From positions 62,001-126,000 of the forward strand of contig NZ_JAKSYE010000063.1 in assembly GCF_022829685.1 (NCBI RefSeq): a DNA stretch of 64,000 nt. Direction: 5' to 3'. The translations under genes were made by a program, and so were the position numbers. The stretch is from Methylobacterium sp. E-045. Lineage in GTDB: Bacteria > Pseudomonadota > Alphaproteobacteria > Rhizobiales > Beijerinckiaceae. This document shows, piece after piece, positions 18,896 to 27,572 of the stretch. Within the stretch, counting starts at the first letter, position 1. Each line of letters starts with the position of its first letter. Below the pieces are notes generated by a model, which was given only the letters and a program-made list of their open reading frames with translations, searched no databases and was not told the DNA's origin.

Positions 18896-19443
18896 GCCGG
18901 GCCCTCCAGGCAGCCGCGCAGGGCCGCGAGCCCGCGATGCAGCCAGGTCTTGATGGTGTTGACGGGACGCGAGAACCGCTCTGCCAGCTCTTCCCGCGAA
19001 TGCCCCTCGCAATAGGCCAGCACGATGCAGTCGCGCTGCGTCGCCTCCAAGCGGGACAGGCAGGCGCGCAGGGCGTCGCGCCCGAGAATCGCCCCTTCGC
19101 TGTCATGGGGATCGGCCAACCGTTCCACCCAGTCCTCTCCGTCTTCGCTCACGGGCCCCTGGACCTCGCCCTTGCGCCGAACCCCGTCGATCGCCCGGTT
19201 GCGGGCGATGGTACAGAGCCATGACAAAGGGCGGCCCGCCTCCGGAGAGAACGAACCGGCATTCTGCCAGATGCGCAGATAGACGTCCTGGAGCACGTCT
19301 TCGGCCATGCCGCGATCCCGTTGGATACGGAGCACGATGCCGAAAAGTTTCGGAGCGGTGAGATCGTAGAGAGCCCGAAGGGCCTGCTCGTTGCCGGATG
19401 CTACGGCCGCGATCAGGCGCGCCAGTGCAGCATCGTCACGCAA
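18892..19443 (-). CDS. ECF RNA polymerase sigma factor (SigK-like)
   Basis: 183 residues with sigma region 2 (RALYDLTAPKLFGIVLRI, VLQDVYLRIWQNAGSF) and region 4 (CIVLAYCEGHSREELAERF and VNTIKTWLHRGLAALR). The RskA-type anti-sigma downstream and this sequence place it in the SigK/SigL-like ECF group; it is not EcfG of the general stress response. The start is TTG at 19443 with AAAGGA upstream; no in-frame ATG is available. The -35/-10 of its own promoter was not identified. Confidence 0.9.
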   Translation of the reverse strand: MRDDAALARLIAAVASGNEQALRALYDLTAPKLFGIVLRIQRDRGMAEDVLQDVYLRIWQNAGSFSPEAGRPLSWLCTIARNRAIDGVRRKGEVQGPVSEDGEDWVERLADPHDSEGAILGRDALRACLSRLEATQRDCIVLAYCEGHSREELAERFSRPVNTIKTWLHRGLAALRGCLEGPA

Positions 19444-19681
19444 GGGGAAGGGCGTCCTTTCTGCGCGACATGATTTGACCGTTCGATCTGTCGGGAACGT
19501 TGAATGCGAATCCTAATGGAGCGAACCGCCGCAGGCTACCGCATGGCGCGCAATCGATGTGGATCGGCACACCTCTGATCGACGCCGAGAGGCGCAAGGG
19601 TGCCGGGATGGGTGTTCGACGGCGAGCCGGCGACCTATTTCCAAGTCCTGACATCGGACGCACGACAAGGATACGGGATTG

Positions 19682-20656
19682 ATGACGTCGCACGGAGACT
19701 GGAAAATTCCCGCCGCCGTGCAACCCAAGGCCGGCGACTACGCGTACGACCTCGACAGGGCCCTGTCGGCGATCGTGTCGCTCTCCACGCGCATCCCGCC
19801 GGAGGCGTTCACCGCCGAGACCCTGGGCACGGAGCGGGCCGGCAACGGCGTGGTGATCCGCGAGGACGGCCTCGTCCTCACCATCGGCTACCTCGTCACC
19901 GAGGCGGACAGTGTCTGGATGACGACGCATGACGGACGCTCGGTCCCCGGCCACGTGGTCGGCTTCGACGCCGTGACCGGGTTCGGCCTGGTCCAGGCCC
20001 TGGGCGACCTGTCGCTGCCGCCGCTTCCCATCGGGCGCTCGGCCAGCCTGAAGATCGGCGACAAGGCGGTGGTGGCCGGAGCCGGCGGCCGCACGCGCTG
20101 TGTCGCCGCCGAGCTGATCGCGCGGCAGGAATTCGCGGGTTACTGGGAATACGTCCTCGACGAGGCCCTGTTCACCGCGCCCTCGCACCCGCATTGGGGC
20201 GGTACGGCCCTGATCGGGCCGGCCGGCGACCTCCTCGGCATCGGCTCCCTGCAGCTGCAGCAGGGCGGCGCGGAAGGCCCCAAGGCGATCAACCTCGTGG
20301 TGCCCATCGACCTCCTGCCGCCGATCCTCGAGGATCTGACCACTCGGGGACGGGCGGACCGCCCGACCCGGCCCTGGCTCGGCCTCTATGCCAGCGACAG
20401 CGACGGCGCGGTGGTGGTGATGGGGCTCGCCGATGACGGCCCCGCCGAGAGCGCGGACCTGCGCGTCGGCGACGTGCTCGCGGCGGTGGCGGGCGAGCCG
20501 GTGGAGGATCTCGCCGGGTTCTTCCGTCAGGTCTGGGCCCTCGGCGAGGCGGGGGTGCGGGTGCCGCTCACGATCGAGCGCGACGGACGCCCGATCAAGC
20601 TCGTCGTGACATCAAGCGACCGCGAGCGCTTCCTGGTGTCGCCGCAGCTGCATTGA
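19682..20656 (+). CDS. HtrA/DegP-like protein lacking the catalytic triad (pseudoprotease)
   Basis: 324 residues: a trypsin-like S1C domain (about 30-215) and a C-terminal PDZ domain (about 230-315). Aligning by eye with DegP-type proteins, LTNNHVV is LTIGYLV here (His to Tyr70), the TDLAVL aspartate is Gly100 in VTGFGLV, and GNSGGPL is PHWGGTAL (Ser to Trp172). All three catalytic positions are therefore replaced. There is no signal peptide, so it is likely cytoplasmic. The PDZ part ([32 protein letters not shown]) is well kept. It may be a peptide-binding scaffold. ATG 19682 is preceded by an in-frame TTG. Confidence 0.85.
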   Translation: MTSHGDWKIPAAVQPKAGDYAYDLDRALSAIVSLSTRIPPEAFTAETLGTERAGNGVVIREDGLVLTIGYLVTEADSVWMTTHDGRSVPGHVVGFDAVTGFGLVQALGDLSLPPLPIGRSASLKIGDKAVVAGAGGRTRCVAAELIARQEFAGYWEYVLDEALFTAPSHPHWGGTALIGPAGDLLGIGSLQLQQGGAEGPKAINLVVPIDLLPPILEDLTTRGRADRPTRPWLGLYASDSDGAVVVMGLADDGPAESADLRVGDVLAAVAGEPVEDLAGFFRQVWALGEAGVRVPLTIERDGRPIKLVVTSSDRERFLVSPQLH

Positions 20657-20687
20657 TCGGGACGGTGCGCGGGTCTATCCCGTGCCC

Positions 20688-22118
20688 ATGACCGACCGAG
20701 CAGACACGTCCCCCATCCACATCGTCGGCGGCGGCCTCGCCGGATCCGAGGCCGCCTGGCAGATCGCCGAGAGCGGCCATGCCGTGGTGCTGCACGAGAT
20801 GCGCCCGATGCGCGCCACCGAGGCGCATCACGGTCAGGATCTGGCCGAACTCGTCTGCTCGAACTCGTTCCGCTCGGACGACGCCAACGGCAACGCCGTC
20901 GGCCTGCTGCACCAGGAGATGCGGACCCTCGGCTCGCTGATCCTGCGCGCCGCCGACGCCAACCAGGTGCCGGCCGGCGGCGCGCTCGCCGTGGACCGGA
21001 ATGGGTTCGCCGCCGCCGTCACCGCCGCCCTGGAGGCGCATCCGCTCGTCACCATCGTCCGCGAGGAGGTCGAGGGCCTGCCGCCGGAGGAATGGGGCCG
21101 GACCATCATCGCCACCGGCCCCCTCACCTCTCCCGCCCTGGCGGAAGCGATCCGTGGTCTGACGGGGGCCGAGGCCCTCGCCTTCTTCGATGCCATCGCG
21201 CCCATCGTCCACCGCGACTCCATCGACATGGACAAGGCCTGGTTCCAGTCGCGCTACGACAAGGTCGGGCCGGGTGGGACGGGGGCCGACTACATCAACT
21301 GCCCGATGAATCGCGAGCAGTACGACGCCTTCATCCAGGCGCTGATCGCGGGCGACAAGATCGGTTTCAAGGAATGGGAGGCGACCACCCCCTATTTCGA
21401 CGGCTGCCTGCCGATCGAGGTCATGGCCGAGCGAGGGCCCGAGACCCTGCGTCACGGCCCGATGAAGCCGGTGGGCTTGACCAACCCGCACGACCCTACG
21501 GTGAAGGCCTGCGCCATCGTTCAGCTGCGCCAGGACAATGCGCTCGGCACCCTCTACAACATGGTCGGCTTCCAGACGAAGCTGACCTATTCCGAGCAGG
21601 TGCGGGTGTTCCGCACGATTCCGGGCCTCGAGAACGCCGAGTTCGCGCGCCTCGGCGGCCTCCACCGCAACACCTACCTCGACAGCCCCCGCCTCCTCGA
21701 CGCCACCCTGCGCCTGAAGGCCCGGCCCGCCTTACGCTTTGCCGGTCAGATCACGGGCTGCGAGGGCTATGTCGAGAGCGCCGCCATCGGTCTCATGGCG
21801 GGCCGTTTCGCCGTGGCCGAGGCACGCGGCGAGACCCTGGCGCCGCTCCCCGCCACCACGGCGCTCGGCGCCCTCATCGGCCACATCACCGGCGGTCACA
21901 TCGCCGCCGAGGAGGCCGGGAGCCCCCGCTCCTTCCAGCCGATGAACGTCAATTTCGGCCTGTTCCCGCCCCTCGCGCAGTCCCCGAAGGGAGAGGGCGG
22001 CAAGCGCCTGAAGGGGCCGGAAAAGGCGGTGGCGAAGAAGCGCGCCTATACCGACCGGGCGCGGGCGGATCTGGCGGCGTGGATGGGACGCGAGGCGGTG
22101 CCGATCGCGGCGGAGTAG
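20688..22118 (+). CDS. trmFO: Methylenetetrahydrofolate--tRNA-(uracil-5-)-methyltransferase
   Basis: Folate- and FAD-dependent enzyme making m5U54 in the tRNA T-loop. 476 residues. N-terminal FAD-binding [18 protein letters not shown], the conserved [11 protein letters not shown] with its cysteine, [17 protein letters not shown] with the second catalytic cysteine, and [13 protein letters not shown] are all present. The ATG at 20688 is used; a GTG lies 6 bases earlier. It is monocistronic as far as can be seen, 31 bases after the HtrA-like gene. Confidence 0.96.
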   Translation: MTDRADTSPIHIVGGGLAGSEAAWQIAESGHAVVLHEMRPMRATEAHHGQDLAELVCSNSFRSDDANGNAVGLLHQEMRTLGSLILRAADANQVPAGGALAVDRNGFAAAVTAALEAHPLVTIVREEVEGLPPEEWGRTIIATGPLTSPALAEAIRGLTGAEALAFFDAIAPIVHRDSIDMDKAWFQSRYDKVGPGGTGADYINCPMNREQYDAFIQALIAGDKIGFKEWEATTPYFDGCLPIEVMAERGPETLRHGPMKPVGLTNPHDPTVKACAIVQLRQDNALGTLYNMVGFQTKLTYSEQVRVFRTIPGLENAEFARLGGLHRNTYLDSPRLLDATLRLKARPALRFAGQITGCEGYVESAAIGLMAGRFAVAEARGETLAPLPATTALGALIGHITGGHIAAEEAGSPRSFQPMNVNFGLFPPLAQSPKGEGGKRLKGPEKAVAKKRAYTDRARADLAAWMGREAVPIAAE

Positions 22119-22133
22119 ACGGCGCGTGAGCAT

Positions 22134-22163
22134 TCCCTCTCTCCCCGCGTGCGGGGCGAGGGG
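22134..22163. terminator. GC-rich hairpin after trmFO
   Basis: CCTCTCTCCCCGC and GCGGGGCGAGGGG pair around a 1-2 base loop with one mismatch, 16 bases past the trmFO stop. There is no U-run. The sequence is of the same C/T-rich versus G/A-rich type as the repeats at 47794-47827 and 51528-51637, so it may be a repeat element doubling as terminator. Confidence 0.5.
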
Positions 22164-22248
22164 ACCTACTTTCGGATCAGCTTGCGGATGTGATCAGCCT
22201 GCATCGCGTTTGGAGGCCGGTCTTGTCGACGTCCAACGGGAGACACGC

Positions 22249-22584
22249 ATGTCGAAAAACGATTTTGACGTCGTGATGGACGAACTGACCGACAAGGCGG
22301 TCGGAAAATTTCTTAAGGCTGATGTCTTCGATGTATCGGCGTTCAGCGTTCTGCGGGACCACTTTTGGCAAAAAGCCGAACGACTTCAGCATGAGACTTG
22401 TATCTCAAAGCAGATACTCATGATCCTTCGATCGGCTGCTGCCGCGATACGAAGCCGAGCGGAGTATCTCCCTGCCGTCCGGCACCAGCTTCACTTGGCC
22501 GATGACTTCGAGGAGATGCTCGATCGCTTGATTGCAGGGGACACGCGTTCGGACCGCACACCAGGCGTCCCGCGCATCATGTGA
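22249..22584 (+). CDS. Hypothetical protein, 111 residues
   Basis: Not recognised. Starts MSKNDFDVVMDELTDKAVGK from the ATG at 22249 with GGGAGA 6-11 bases upstream. Acidic and helical, with one cysteine and no signal peptide or membrane segment. Base use is visibly less GC-rich than the neighbours (TTT, AAA and TCT codons), suggesting a later arrival. It converges with the two small membrane-protein genes at 22610-22983. Confidence 0.55.
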   Translation: MSKNDFDVVMDELTDKAVGKFLKADVFDVSAFSVLRDHFWQKAERLQHETCISKQILMILRSAAAAIRSRAEYLPAVRHQLHLADDFEEMLDRLIAGDTRSDRTPGVPRIM

Positions 22585-22609
22585 GCGGCAAAGTTTATGG
22601 GTTCCCGAC

Positions 22610-22741
22610 CTAATCACGCCGTGCGGATTCGTTGCGGGGCGGGTAACGCCGGTCGAAATCCCGTGCGGCGAGCGCCAGCGCCGAGAGCCCGCCAACGATC
22701 AGGAGAGCGGCGACGGCCGCGATTTGCAGGGTGAGCGTCAT
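22610..22741 (-). CDS. Very small single-span membrane protein, 43 residues
   Basis: Starts MTLTLQIAAVAALLIVGGLS; one hydrophobic span (residues 5-26) is followed by a charged cytoplasmic-looking tail (ARDFDRRYPPRNESARRD). GAGG lies about 10 bases before the ATG at 22741, inside the end of the upstream gene, which stops only 5 bases earlier. The tight spacing and good hydrophobic/charged pattern argue for a real gene. No family recognised. Confidence 0.55.
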   Translation of the reverse strand: MTLTLQIAAVAALLIVGGLSALALAARDFDRRYPPRNESARRD

Positions 22742-22746
22742 CGGGC

Positions 22747-22983
22747 TCAATCCTCGCTTCTCATGAACCGAATGGCAATATGGCCCGCCATATGTAAGGC
22801 CAAGGCCACAAGAAGCAAAATCCAGTGGCCATCCTTGATGGAGCCTGCTTGTCCCTGCGTGAGCGGGACGACGAAAGCGGCACCGAATGTCGCGATCGAC
22901 AGAGCGTTAAAGAGCGTCGCGAGAAGCTTGACGTGCTCGTTGAACCGCTTGGCGATGAGCTTTCGGTTGCGCGTGTCGGTCAC
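22747..22983 (-). CDS. Small two-span membrane protein, 78 residues
   Basis: Starts with GTG at 22983 behind a strong GGGAGCGAGG site. A basic amphipathic N-terminus (TRNRKLIAKRFNEHVKL) is followed by two hydrophobic segments at about 20-40 and 53-73. No family recognised. It appears to form a two-gene operon with the 43-residue membrane protein that follows it. Confidence 0.6.
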   Translation of the reverse strand: MTDTRNRKLIAKRFNEHVKLLATLFNALSIATFGAAFVVPLTQGQAGSIKDGHWILLLVALALHMAGHIAIRFMRSED

Positions 22984-23009
22984 ACCTCGCTCCCTAGATC
23001 AATGCCCGA

Positions 23010-23534
23010 TCAGACCGGATCCAGCGAGAAGATGCGCCGGCCCGGTCGGTGGCCCTCGTCGCCGGTATCGCGAAATCCGGTCCTGAGAAGGAGGCCGCGC
23101 GAGGCTTCGTTCTCGGGCCGGCACTCCGCGACGATGAAGCGGTGGGGGAAGCGCTTGCGCAGAATCGCGATGGCCCCCGTCACCGCCTCGCTGCCGTAGC
23201 CCTGCCCCCGGGCGGCGCCGCCGACCCAGTAGCCGAGTTCCACCGCGTGCTCGCCGCGCAGGTGGAGGCCGACCACCGCCACGAGAACGCCGTCGGCCTT
23301 GGCCCCGAGGAAGCAATCCTTGGTCGGCTTCCCCCTGCCGATCAGGCGGCGGGCGTGGTCGAGGGTGAAGGGATCGGGCAGGAAATCCACCGCCCCCGTG
23401 ATCGCCTGATCGTCGGTGAGGGCCCGGACCGCCTCCGCATCCGCCGGGACCAGCGGCGCGAGACGCAGGCGTGCGGTCGCCTGCGCGGGCAGGTTCGACA
23501 GGGAGTAGCGCGAGGCGAGCGTGCGGAAGAACAT
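23010..23534 (-). CDS. GNAT family N-acetyltransferase (RimJ-like)
   Basis: 174 residues, acetyl-CoA-dependent. The motif-A pattern ELGYWVGGAARGQGYGSEAV includes the Q/RxxGxG/A acetyl-CoA loop (RGQGYG), preceded by LVAVVGLHLRGEHAVELGY. The N-terminus resembles RimJ/RimL (TARLRLAPLVPADAEAV), but the substrate cannot be told. The start is ATG 23534; an in-frame ATG at 23651 is rejected because the terminator at 23611-23648 would lie inside the coding sequence. Confidence 0.85.
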   Translation of the reverse strand: MFFRTLASRYSLSNLPAQATARLRLAPLVPADAEAVRALTDDQAITGAVDFLPDPFTLDHARRLIGRGKPTKDCFLGAKADGVLVAVVGLHLRGEHAVELGYWVGGAARGQGYGSEAVTGAIAILRKRFPHRFIVAECRPENEASRGLLLRTGFRDTGDEGHRPGRRIFSLDPV

Positions 23535-23610
23535 GGATTGCGTGGTGGAGCCGCGCGGCCACGAGGGCAAGATCCCTCTTTGCCGGAGGGCGCCTTCCTC
23601 GCGCGGCGCG

Positions 23611-23648
23611 ACAAAAATGAAACCCGCCCCGGCATTGCCGGGACGGGT
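23611..23648 (-). terminator. Rho-independent terminator of the lactate permease gene
   Basis: Twelve-base stem with one mismatch (23637-23648 with 23622-23633), a 3-base loop, then TTCATTTTTG on the minus strand. It begins 26 bases past the permease stop. Confidence 0.85.
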
Positions 23649-23674
23649 CATGGATTTAGCCTACCGGTTCGCCC

Positions 23675-25369
23675 TTACGGATGGATGACCATCGCGTTGA
23701 ACGGATAGACATAGGCCTGGAGCATCACGAGGCAGCCGACGAGGCAGGCCAGCACGATGGAGTGCCAGAACACGAAGCGCAGGATCTTGCCCTCCTGCCC
23801 GAAATACCCCGTCGCCGTGGAGGCGACGACGATGGACTGGGCGTCGATCATCTTGCCCATGACGCCGCCGGACGAGTTCGCCGAGGCCATGAGGATGCCC
23901 GACAGGCCGAGCTGCTCCGACGTGATCTTTTGCAGGCCGCCGAACAGGACGTTCGAGGCGGTGTCGGAGCCCGTGAGCGCCACGCCGAGCCAGCCGAGCA
24001 GGGTGCCGAAGAACGGGTAGAGGATGCCCGTGCCGGCGAAGGCGAGACCCAACGTGGCGTCGACGCCCGCGTAGCGGGTGAGCACGCCGAGCGCCAGCAT
24101 CGCCGAGATGGTGATGAGCGAGTAGCGCAGCACCCAGATGGTCTCGAGGTAGGCCGTCACGAGGCGCCAGGGCGAGAACCGCATGAGCAGGCCGGAGAGG
24201 ATGGCCGCGAACAGGACGCCGGTGCCGGTGTAGGACATGTAGGTGAAGGCGAAGACGGCGGCTTCCGGATGGGCCTTCGCCACCACCGGCGGCACCTTCA
24301 TGATGACGTTGTGGAGGCCCGGCACCTCGTACTTCCAGGTGAAGATCGGATTGACGATGGCCTTGAACCAGCCCGTGCCCCAGATCGCCACGATCACCGA
24401 CAGGATGATCCACGGGACCCACGCCATCATGATCTCGGAGGAGGAGGCGGTGCGGGCATAGGCGCCCGTGGGGGCGACCTTGGCGCCGCCCTCGGCAGTG
24501 ACGAAGCCGAGCGACGGATCGTTGCCGCGCAGGGCCGGCGAGGTCCAGATCACGGCCGGGCGCCAGACGCGCAGGAACAGCACCAGGGCGCCCATGGAGA
24601 CGAGGGCCGCGCCGATATCGACGATCCACGGATTGACGTAGTTCGAGATGCCGAACTGGGCGAGGGCGAAGGAGCCGCCGCAGACGAGGATGGCGGGCCA
24701 GATCTGGACCATGCCGCGGAAGCCCGCGAACACCCAGATGAGCCAGAACGGCACCAGCACGGAGAAGAACGGCAGCTGCCGGCCGATCATCGCGCCGAGG
24801 ATATAGGGGTCGTAGCCCGTCACCGAGGCGAGGCCCTGGATCGGGGCGCCGAGCGCCCCGTAGGCCACCGGGGCGGTGTTGGCGATGAGCGAGAGGCCCG
24901 AGGCGGCCAGCGGCGAGAAGCCCAGCCCGATCAGGATGGCGCCGGTGACGGCCACGGGGGTGCCGAAGCCGCCGGCGCCCTCGAAGAACGCGCCGAACGC
25001 GAAGGCGACGAGGAGGAGCTGGAGCCGCCGGTCGGTGGTGATGCCCGCCACCGATTGCTGCAGGGTGGCGAACCAGCCCTTCTCCACCGTGAGCCGGTAG
25101 AGGAAGATGACGTTGAGGATGATCCAGCCGATGGGGAACAGGCCGAGCGCGATGCCGTAGCCGGAGGCGCGGGTGGCGAGGTCGGCCGGCATGCCGAACA
25201 GGAAGACGGCGACGCAGAACGCCAGGACCAGGGAGAGGACGGCAGCGATGTGGGCCTTGACCTTGCCGCTGGCGATCATGCCGAGCAGGGCGATCACCGG
25301 CAGGGAGGCGGCCAGCGTCGAGAGCCAGGGGCTCCCGAACGGGTCGTAGACTTGATTCCAGGTATTCAC
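23675..25369 (-). CDS. lctP: L-lactate permease
   Basis: Inner-membrane lactate/glycolate symporter of the LctP family, 564 residues with about 12-14 membrane spans. Closely follows the E. coli protein layout: NTWNQVYDPFGS at the start, the family signature GAFFEGAGGFGTPVA, IANTAPVAYGALG, GRQLPFF, and the C-terminal SSGGVMGKMIDAQSIVVA. The start is GTG 25369, immediately before NTW, with GGAG upstream; the frame is open to 25402. No lactate dehydrogenase gene is adjacent. Confidence 0.95.
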   Translation of the reverse strand: MNTWNQVYDPFGSPWLSTLAASLPVIALLGMIASGKVKAHIAAVLSLVLAFCVAVFLFGMPADLATRASGYGIALGLFPIGWIILNVIFLYRLTVEKGWFATLQQSVAGITTDRRLQLLLVAFAFGAFFEGAGGFGTPVAVTGAILIGLGFSPLAASGLSLIANTAPVAYGALGAPIQGLASVTGYDPYILGAMIGRQLPFFSVLVPFWLIWVFAGFRGMVQIWPAILVCGGSFALAQFGISNYVNPWIVDIGAALVSMGALVLFLRVWRPAVIWTSPALRGNDPSLGFVTAEGGAKVAPTGAYARTASSSEIMMAWVPWIILSVIVAIWGTGWFKAIVNPIFTWKYEVPGLHNVIMKVPPVVAKAHPEAAVFAFTYMSYTGTGVLFAAILSGLLMRFSPWRLVTAYLETIWVLRYSLITISAMLALGVLTRYAGVDATLGLAFAGTGILYPFFGTLLGWLGVALTGSDTASNVLFGGLQKITSEQLGLSGILMASANSSGGVMGKMIDAQSIVVASTATGYFGQEGKILRFVFWHSIVLACLVGCLVMLQAYVYPFNAMVIHP

Positions 25370-25552
25370 GGGCGTCGCACTCCTCGGTGGCCCCGATCTC
25401 ACGTCGAGGTCTTGACATCGTTGCTAGCAGAGCAGTGGGACCGGCTCAACGCGAGGAATCTTGTATTCAAAAACTGTTGCGCGAAGGCTGCGGTTCTCGG
25501 CCGGGCCTCTCCGGGCGGGGTCCGGACCCGCGCGGCCAAGTGCCGTGGCGGC

Positions 25553-25577
25553 GGAACATGCCGACCGGGCGACCGTT
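25553..25577 (+). promoter_or_regulatory. EcfG-type (general stress response) promoter
   Basis: GGAAC at 25553-25557 and CGTT at 25574-25577 with exactly 16 bases between, matching the alphaproteobacterial EcfG consensus GGAAC-N16/17-CGTT. The -10 element is 40 bases before the ATG of the manganese catalase, an ideal distance. Confidence 0.8.
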
Positions 25578-25617
25578 CCCAATCGTATTCATTACGTGGC
25601 GAGACGGAGAATCACTT

Positions 25618-26541
25618 ATGTTCATGCGCGTCGACAAACTACAGGCCGAGCTTCCCGCCCCGAAAAGGAAAGATCCCAATGCCGCCGCGGCCCTGCAGGA
25701 ATTGCTGGGTGGCAAGTATGGGGAGATGTCGACGCTAGGGAACTACATGTTCCAGAGCTTCAACTTCCGAAGCAAGTCTAAGCTGCGCCCGTTCTATAGC
25801 CTCGTTGCCGCGATCACTGCCGAGGAACTGGGCCACGTGGAGCTGGTGAGCAATGGCGTCGCCATGCTCAACAACGGCCCCGACAATGACGGCGACAAGC
25901 AGGATGGCGGCGACATCTCGGGTGCACCGTTCGAGGACATGAAGGACATTCGTCTCGCGGCCGCGTTCCTGTCGAATGGCGGCGGCGTCACCCCGGTGAA
26001 CAGCAACGGCGCATCCTGGAACAACGATTTCATCACCACCACCGGTAATGTGGTCGTCGACCTGCTCCACAACTTCCACCTCGAATGCGGCGCCCGCCTG
26101 CACAAGCTGCGGGTCTACGAGACCCTCACCGACCCGACGGGCCGCGAGGTCTGCGGCTACCTGCTCGTGCGCGGCTCGGTCCACGCCCACGCCTACGCCC
26201 TGGCCTTGAAGAAGATCACCGGCGTCGAGCTGGAGAAGTTCCTCCCCACGCCGAACATCAACCTCGACAAGATCCCCGAATGCCAGAAGTACCTGCAGGA
26301 GGGTTCGCACCGCCGGCTCTACACCTTCAGCCCGGACGACTACAAAGAGATGTCCGGCATCTGGGGCAACGGCGAAGTCGCCCTGCCGGGTGATCCGCCC
26401 GGCGAACTCTCGGTGGTCGAAGGCATGCCGGACGGCGGCAAGATCCACCAGCTCACCGGCGTCCCCTCGGCCTTCACCCCGGACTACGCGCCGGAGGAAA
26501 TGTTCGAGATTGCGCAGAAGCTGACGAAGAAGGCGCGCTGA
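25618..26541 (+). CDS. Manganese (non-haem) catalase
   Basis: Dimanganese catalase converting H2O2 to water and oxygen; 307 residues, cytoplasmic. Likely metal ligands: E36 in GEMSTLGNY, E70 and H73 in ITAEELGHVE, E156 in HLECGAR and H189 in SVHAHAYA, almost the same numbering as the Thermus enzyme (E36, E70, H73, E155, H188). It stands alone as a plus-strand gene between an EcfG promoter and a strong hairpin, so a monocistronic general-stress gene is the likely reading. Confidence 0.95.
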   Translation: MFMRVDKLQAELPAPKRKDPNAAAALQELLGGKYGEMSTLGNYMFQSFNFRSKSKLRPFYSLVAAITAEELGHVELVSNGVAMLNNGPDNDGDKQDGGDISGAPFEDMKDIRLAAAFLSNGGGVTPVNSNGASWNNDFITTTGNVVVDLLHNFHLECGARLHKLRVYETLTDPTGREVCGYLLVRGSVHAHAYALALKKITGVELEKFLPTPNINLDKIPECQKYLQEGSHRRLYTFSPDDYKEMSGIWGNGEVALPGDPPGELSVVEGMPDGGKIHQLTGVPSAFTPDYAPEEMFEIAQKLTKKAR

Positions 26542-26547
26542 AACCAA

Positions 26548-26579
26548 GGGCCTCCCGATAAGATGCTATCGGGAGGCCC
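26548..26579. terminator. Strong hairpin between converging genes
   Basis: A perfect 13-base stem (GGGCCTCCCGATA with TATCGGGAGGCCC) around a 6-base loop, 6 bases past the catalase stop. Flanking AACCAA and TTGGTT extend the symmetry. The downstream T content is modest on either strand; it can serve the converging catalase gene. Confidence 0.75.
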
Positions 26580-26693
26580 CGTCTTTGGTTCGACGAGCGG
26601 AAATGCGGTCGGGGTGCACGCCCTTTCACACGCCAGGTCAGGATGAGGTGAGGGGCTGGGAAAAATCCCGGCCCTTTCGCGATGGGAGACATC

Positions 26694-27572
26694 TCACCCC
26701 CGTCGCGATCCCCGCCACAGCCGCCACAGCCGCCGCCAGCGCGGGAGGGTGATGGCGGTGTTCAACGGATCGTAGCCCGGCCGCTCCATCATCGCGAGAC
26801 CCGGCTCTACCAGGGCGGTGGGCAGGAAGGCGGGCAAAGCGGCAGGCGCGATGGTGGCTCGCGCGTCCTCGAAGGCCTTCAGATGGCGCCTGGCCAGGGC
26901 CCGCAGGTCCGCCGTTGCGCCAAGAAGGCCGGGGCCGCCGCGTCCCGTGACGATGTCTTCGCGGGTGACGCCGTGATCCTTGAGGATATCGGCCGGCAGG
27001 TAGACCTGCCCGTTGCGGGCGTGCCACGGCAGCGCCCTGAGCAATCCGACGACGCCGTAGGCGACACCGGCATGGCCGGCGGCGGCGGCGCCTCCCGGTT
27101 CCGCTCCGTCGCAGAGGACGAGGCCGCCGAGGCGGATGAGGGAGGAAGCGGTCTCGCCGCAATAGCCTTCGAGATCGTTCACCCGCGGCATCGGATCATC
27201 GTAGAGGTCGAAGACGCGGGCGTCGATCAAATCGACGAAGGGCTGGCGGCCGAGCTTGCGCCTGACGATAGCGTCCTCCAGCGCGGCGGCCACGGGGTTG
27301 GCCTTCACGTCCCCCCTCGCCTCGCCCTGCAAGGCGTCGCGCCACCATTGCAGGCGGATCTCCCCCGCGACCGGGTTGGTGACGGCGTCGCGCACGCGGG
27401 CGATGGTGAGGCTGAAGGCAGCGAGGGCGAAGAGATGCGGCCGGAAGGCTGCCGGCGCGAAGAGCGTGGCGAAGTAGCGGTCCGGGTCGCCCTCGCGGAC
27501 CAGGGCCTCGCAATGCTCGAAGGCGAAGGCGAGGGGTTCGGCCGTTCCGGGGCTGGTGTCGGTTCTGGTCAC
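26694..27572 (-). CDS. Squalene/phytoene synthase-family protein, NDUFAF6-like
   Basis: 292 residues of the trans-isoprenyl diphosphate synthase fold. It resembles mitochondrial NDUFAF6: FALAAFSLTIARVRDAVTNP followed by RLQWWRDAL and, later, YGVVGLLRALPWH and VYLPADILKDHGVTRED. The first Asp-rich motif of true phytoene synthases (DDxxD) is reduced to a single Asp62, so catalysis on prenyl diphosphates is doubtful. NDUFAF6 is a complex I assembly factor; the same job is inferred here. GTG start overlaps the stop of the Mth938-like gene. Confidence 0.8.
   Translation of the reverse strand: MTRTDTSPGTAEPLAFAFEHCEALVREGDPDRYFATLFAPAAFRPHLFALAAFSLTIARVRDAVTNPVAGEIRLQWWRDALQGEARGDVKANPVAAALEDAIVRRKLGRQPFVDLIDARVFDLYDDPMPRVNDLEGYCGETASSLIRLGGLVLCDGAEPGGAAAAGHAGVAYGVVGLLRALPWHARNGQVYLPADILKDHGVTREDIVTGRGGPGLLGATADLRALARRHLKAFEDARATIAPAALPAFLPTALVEPGLAMMERPGYDPLNTAITLPRWRRLWRLWRGSRRG

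Noticed and set aside
23535..23651. A longer N-terminus for the GNAT protein starting at ATG 23651
   Set aside because: The Rho-independent terminator of the lactate permease (23611-23648) would lie within it, and the added residues do not match the family.
23681..25738. A 685-residue plus-strand frame over the lactate permease
   Set aside because: Asp/Glu/Gly/Arg-rich shadow of a membrane protein gene; no domain and no ribosome binding site.
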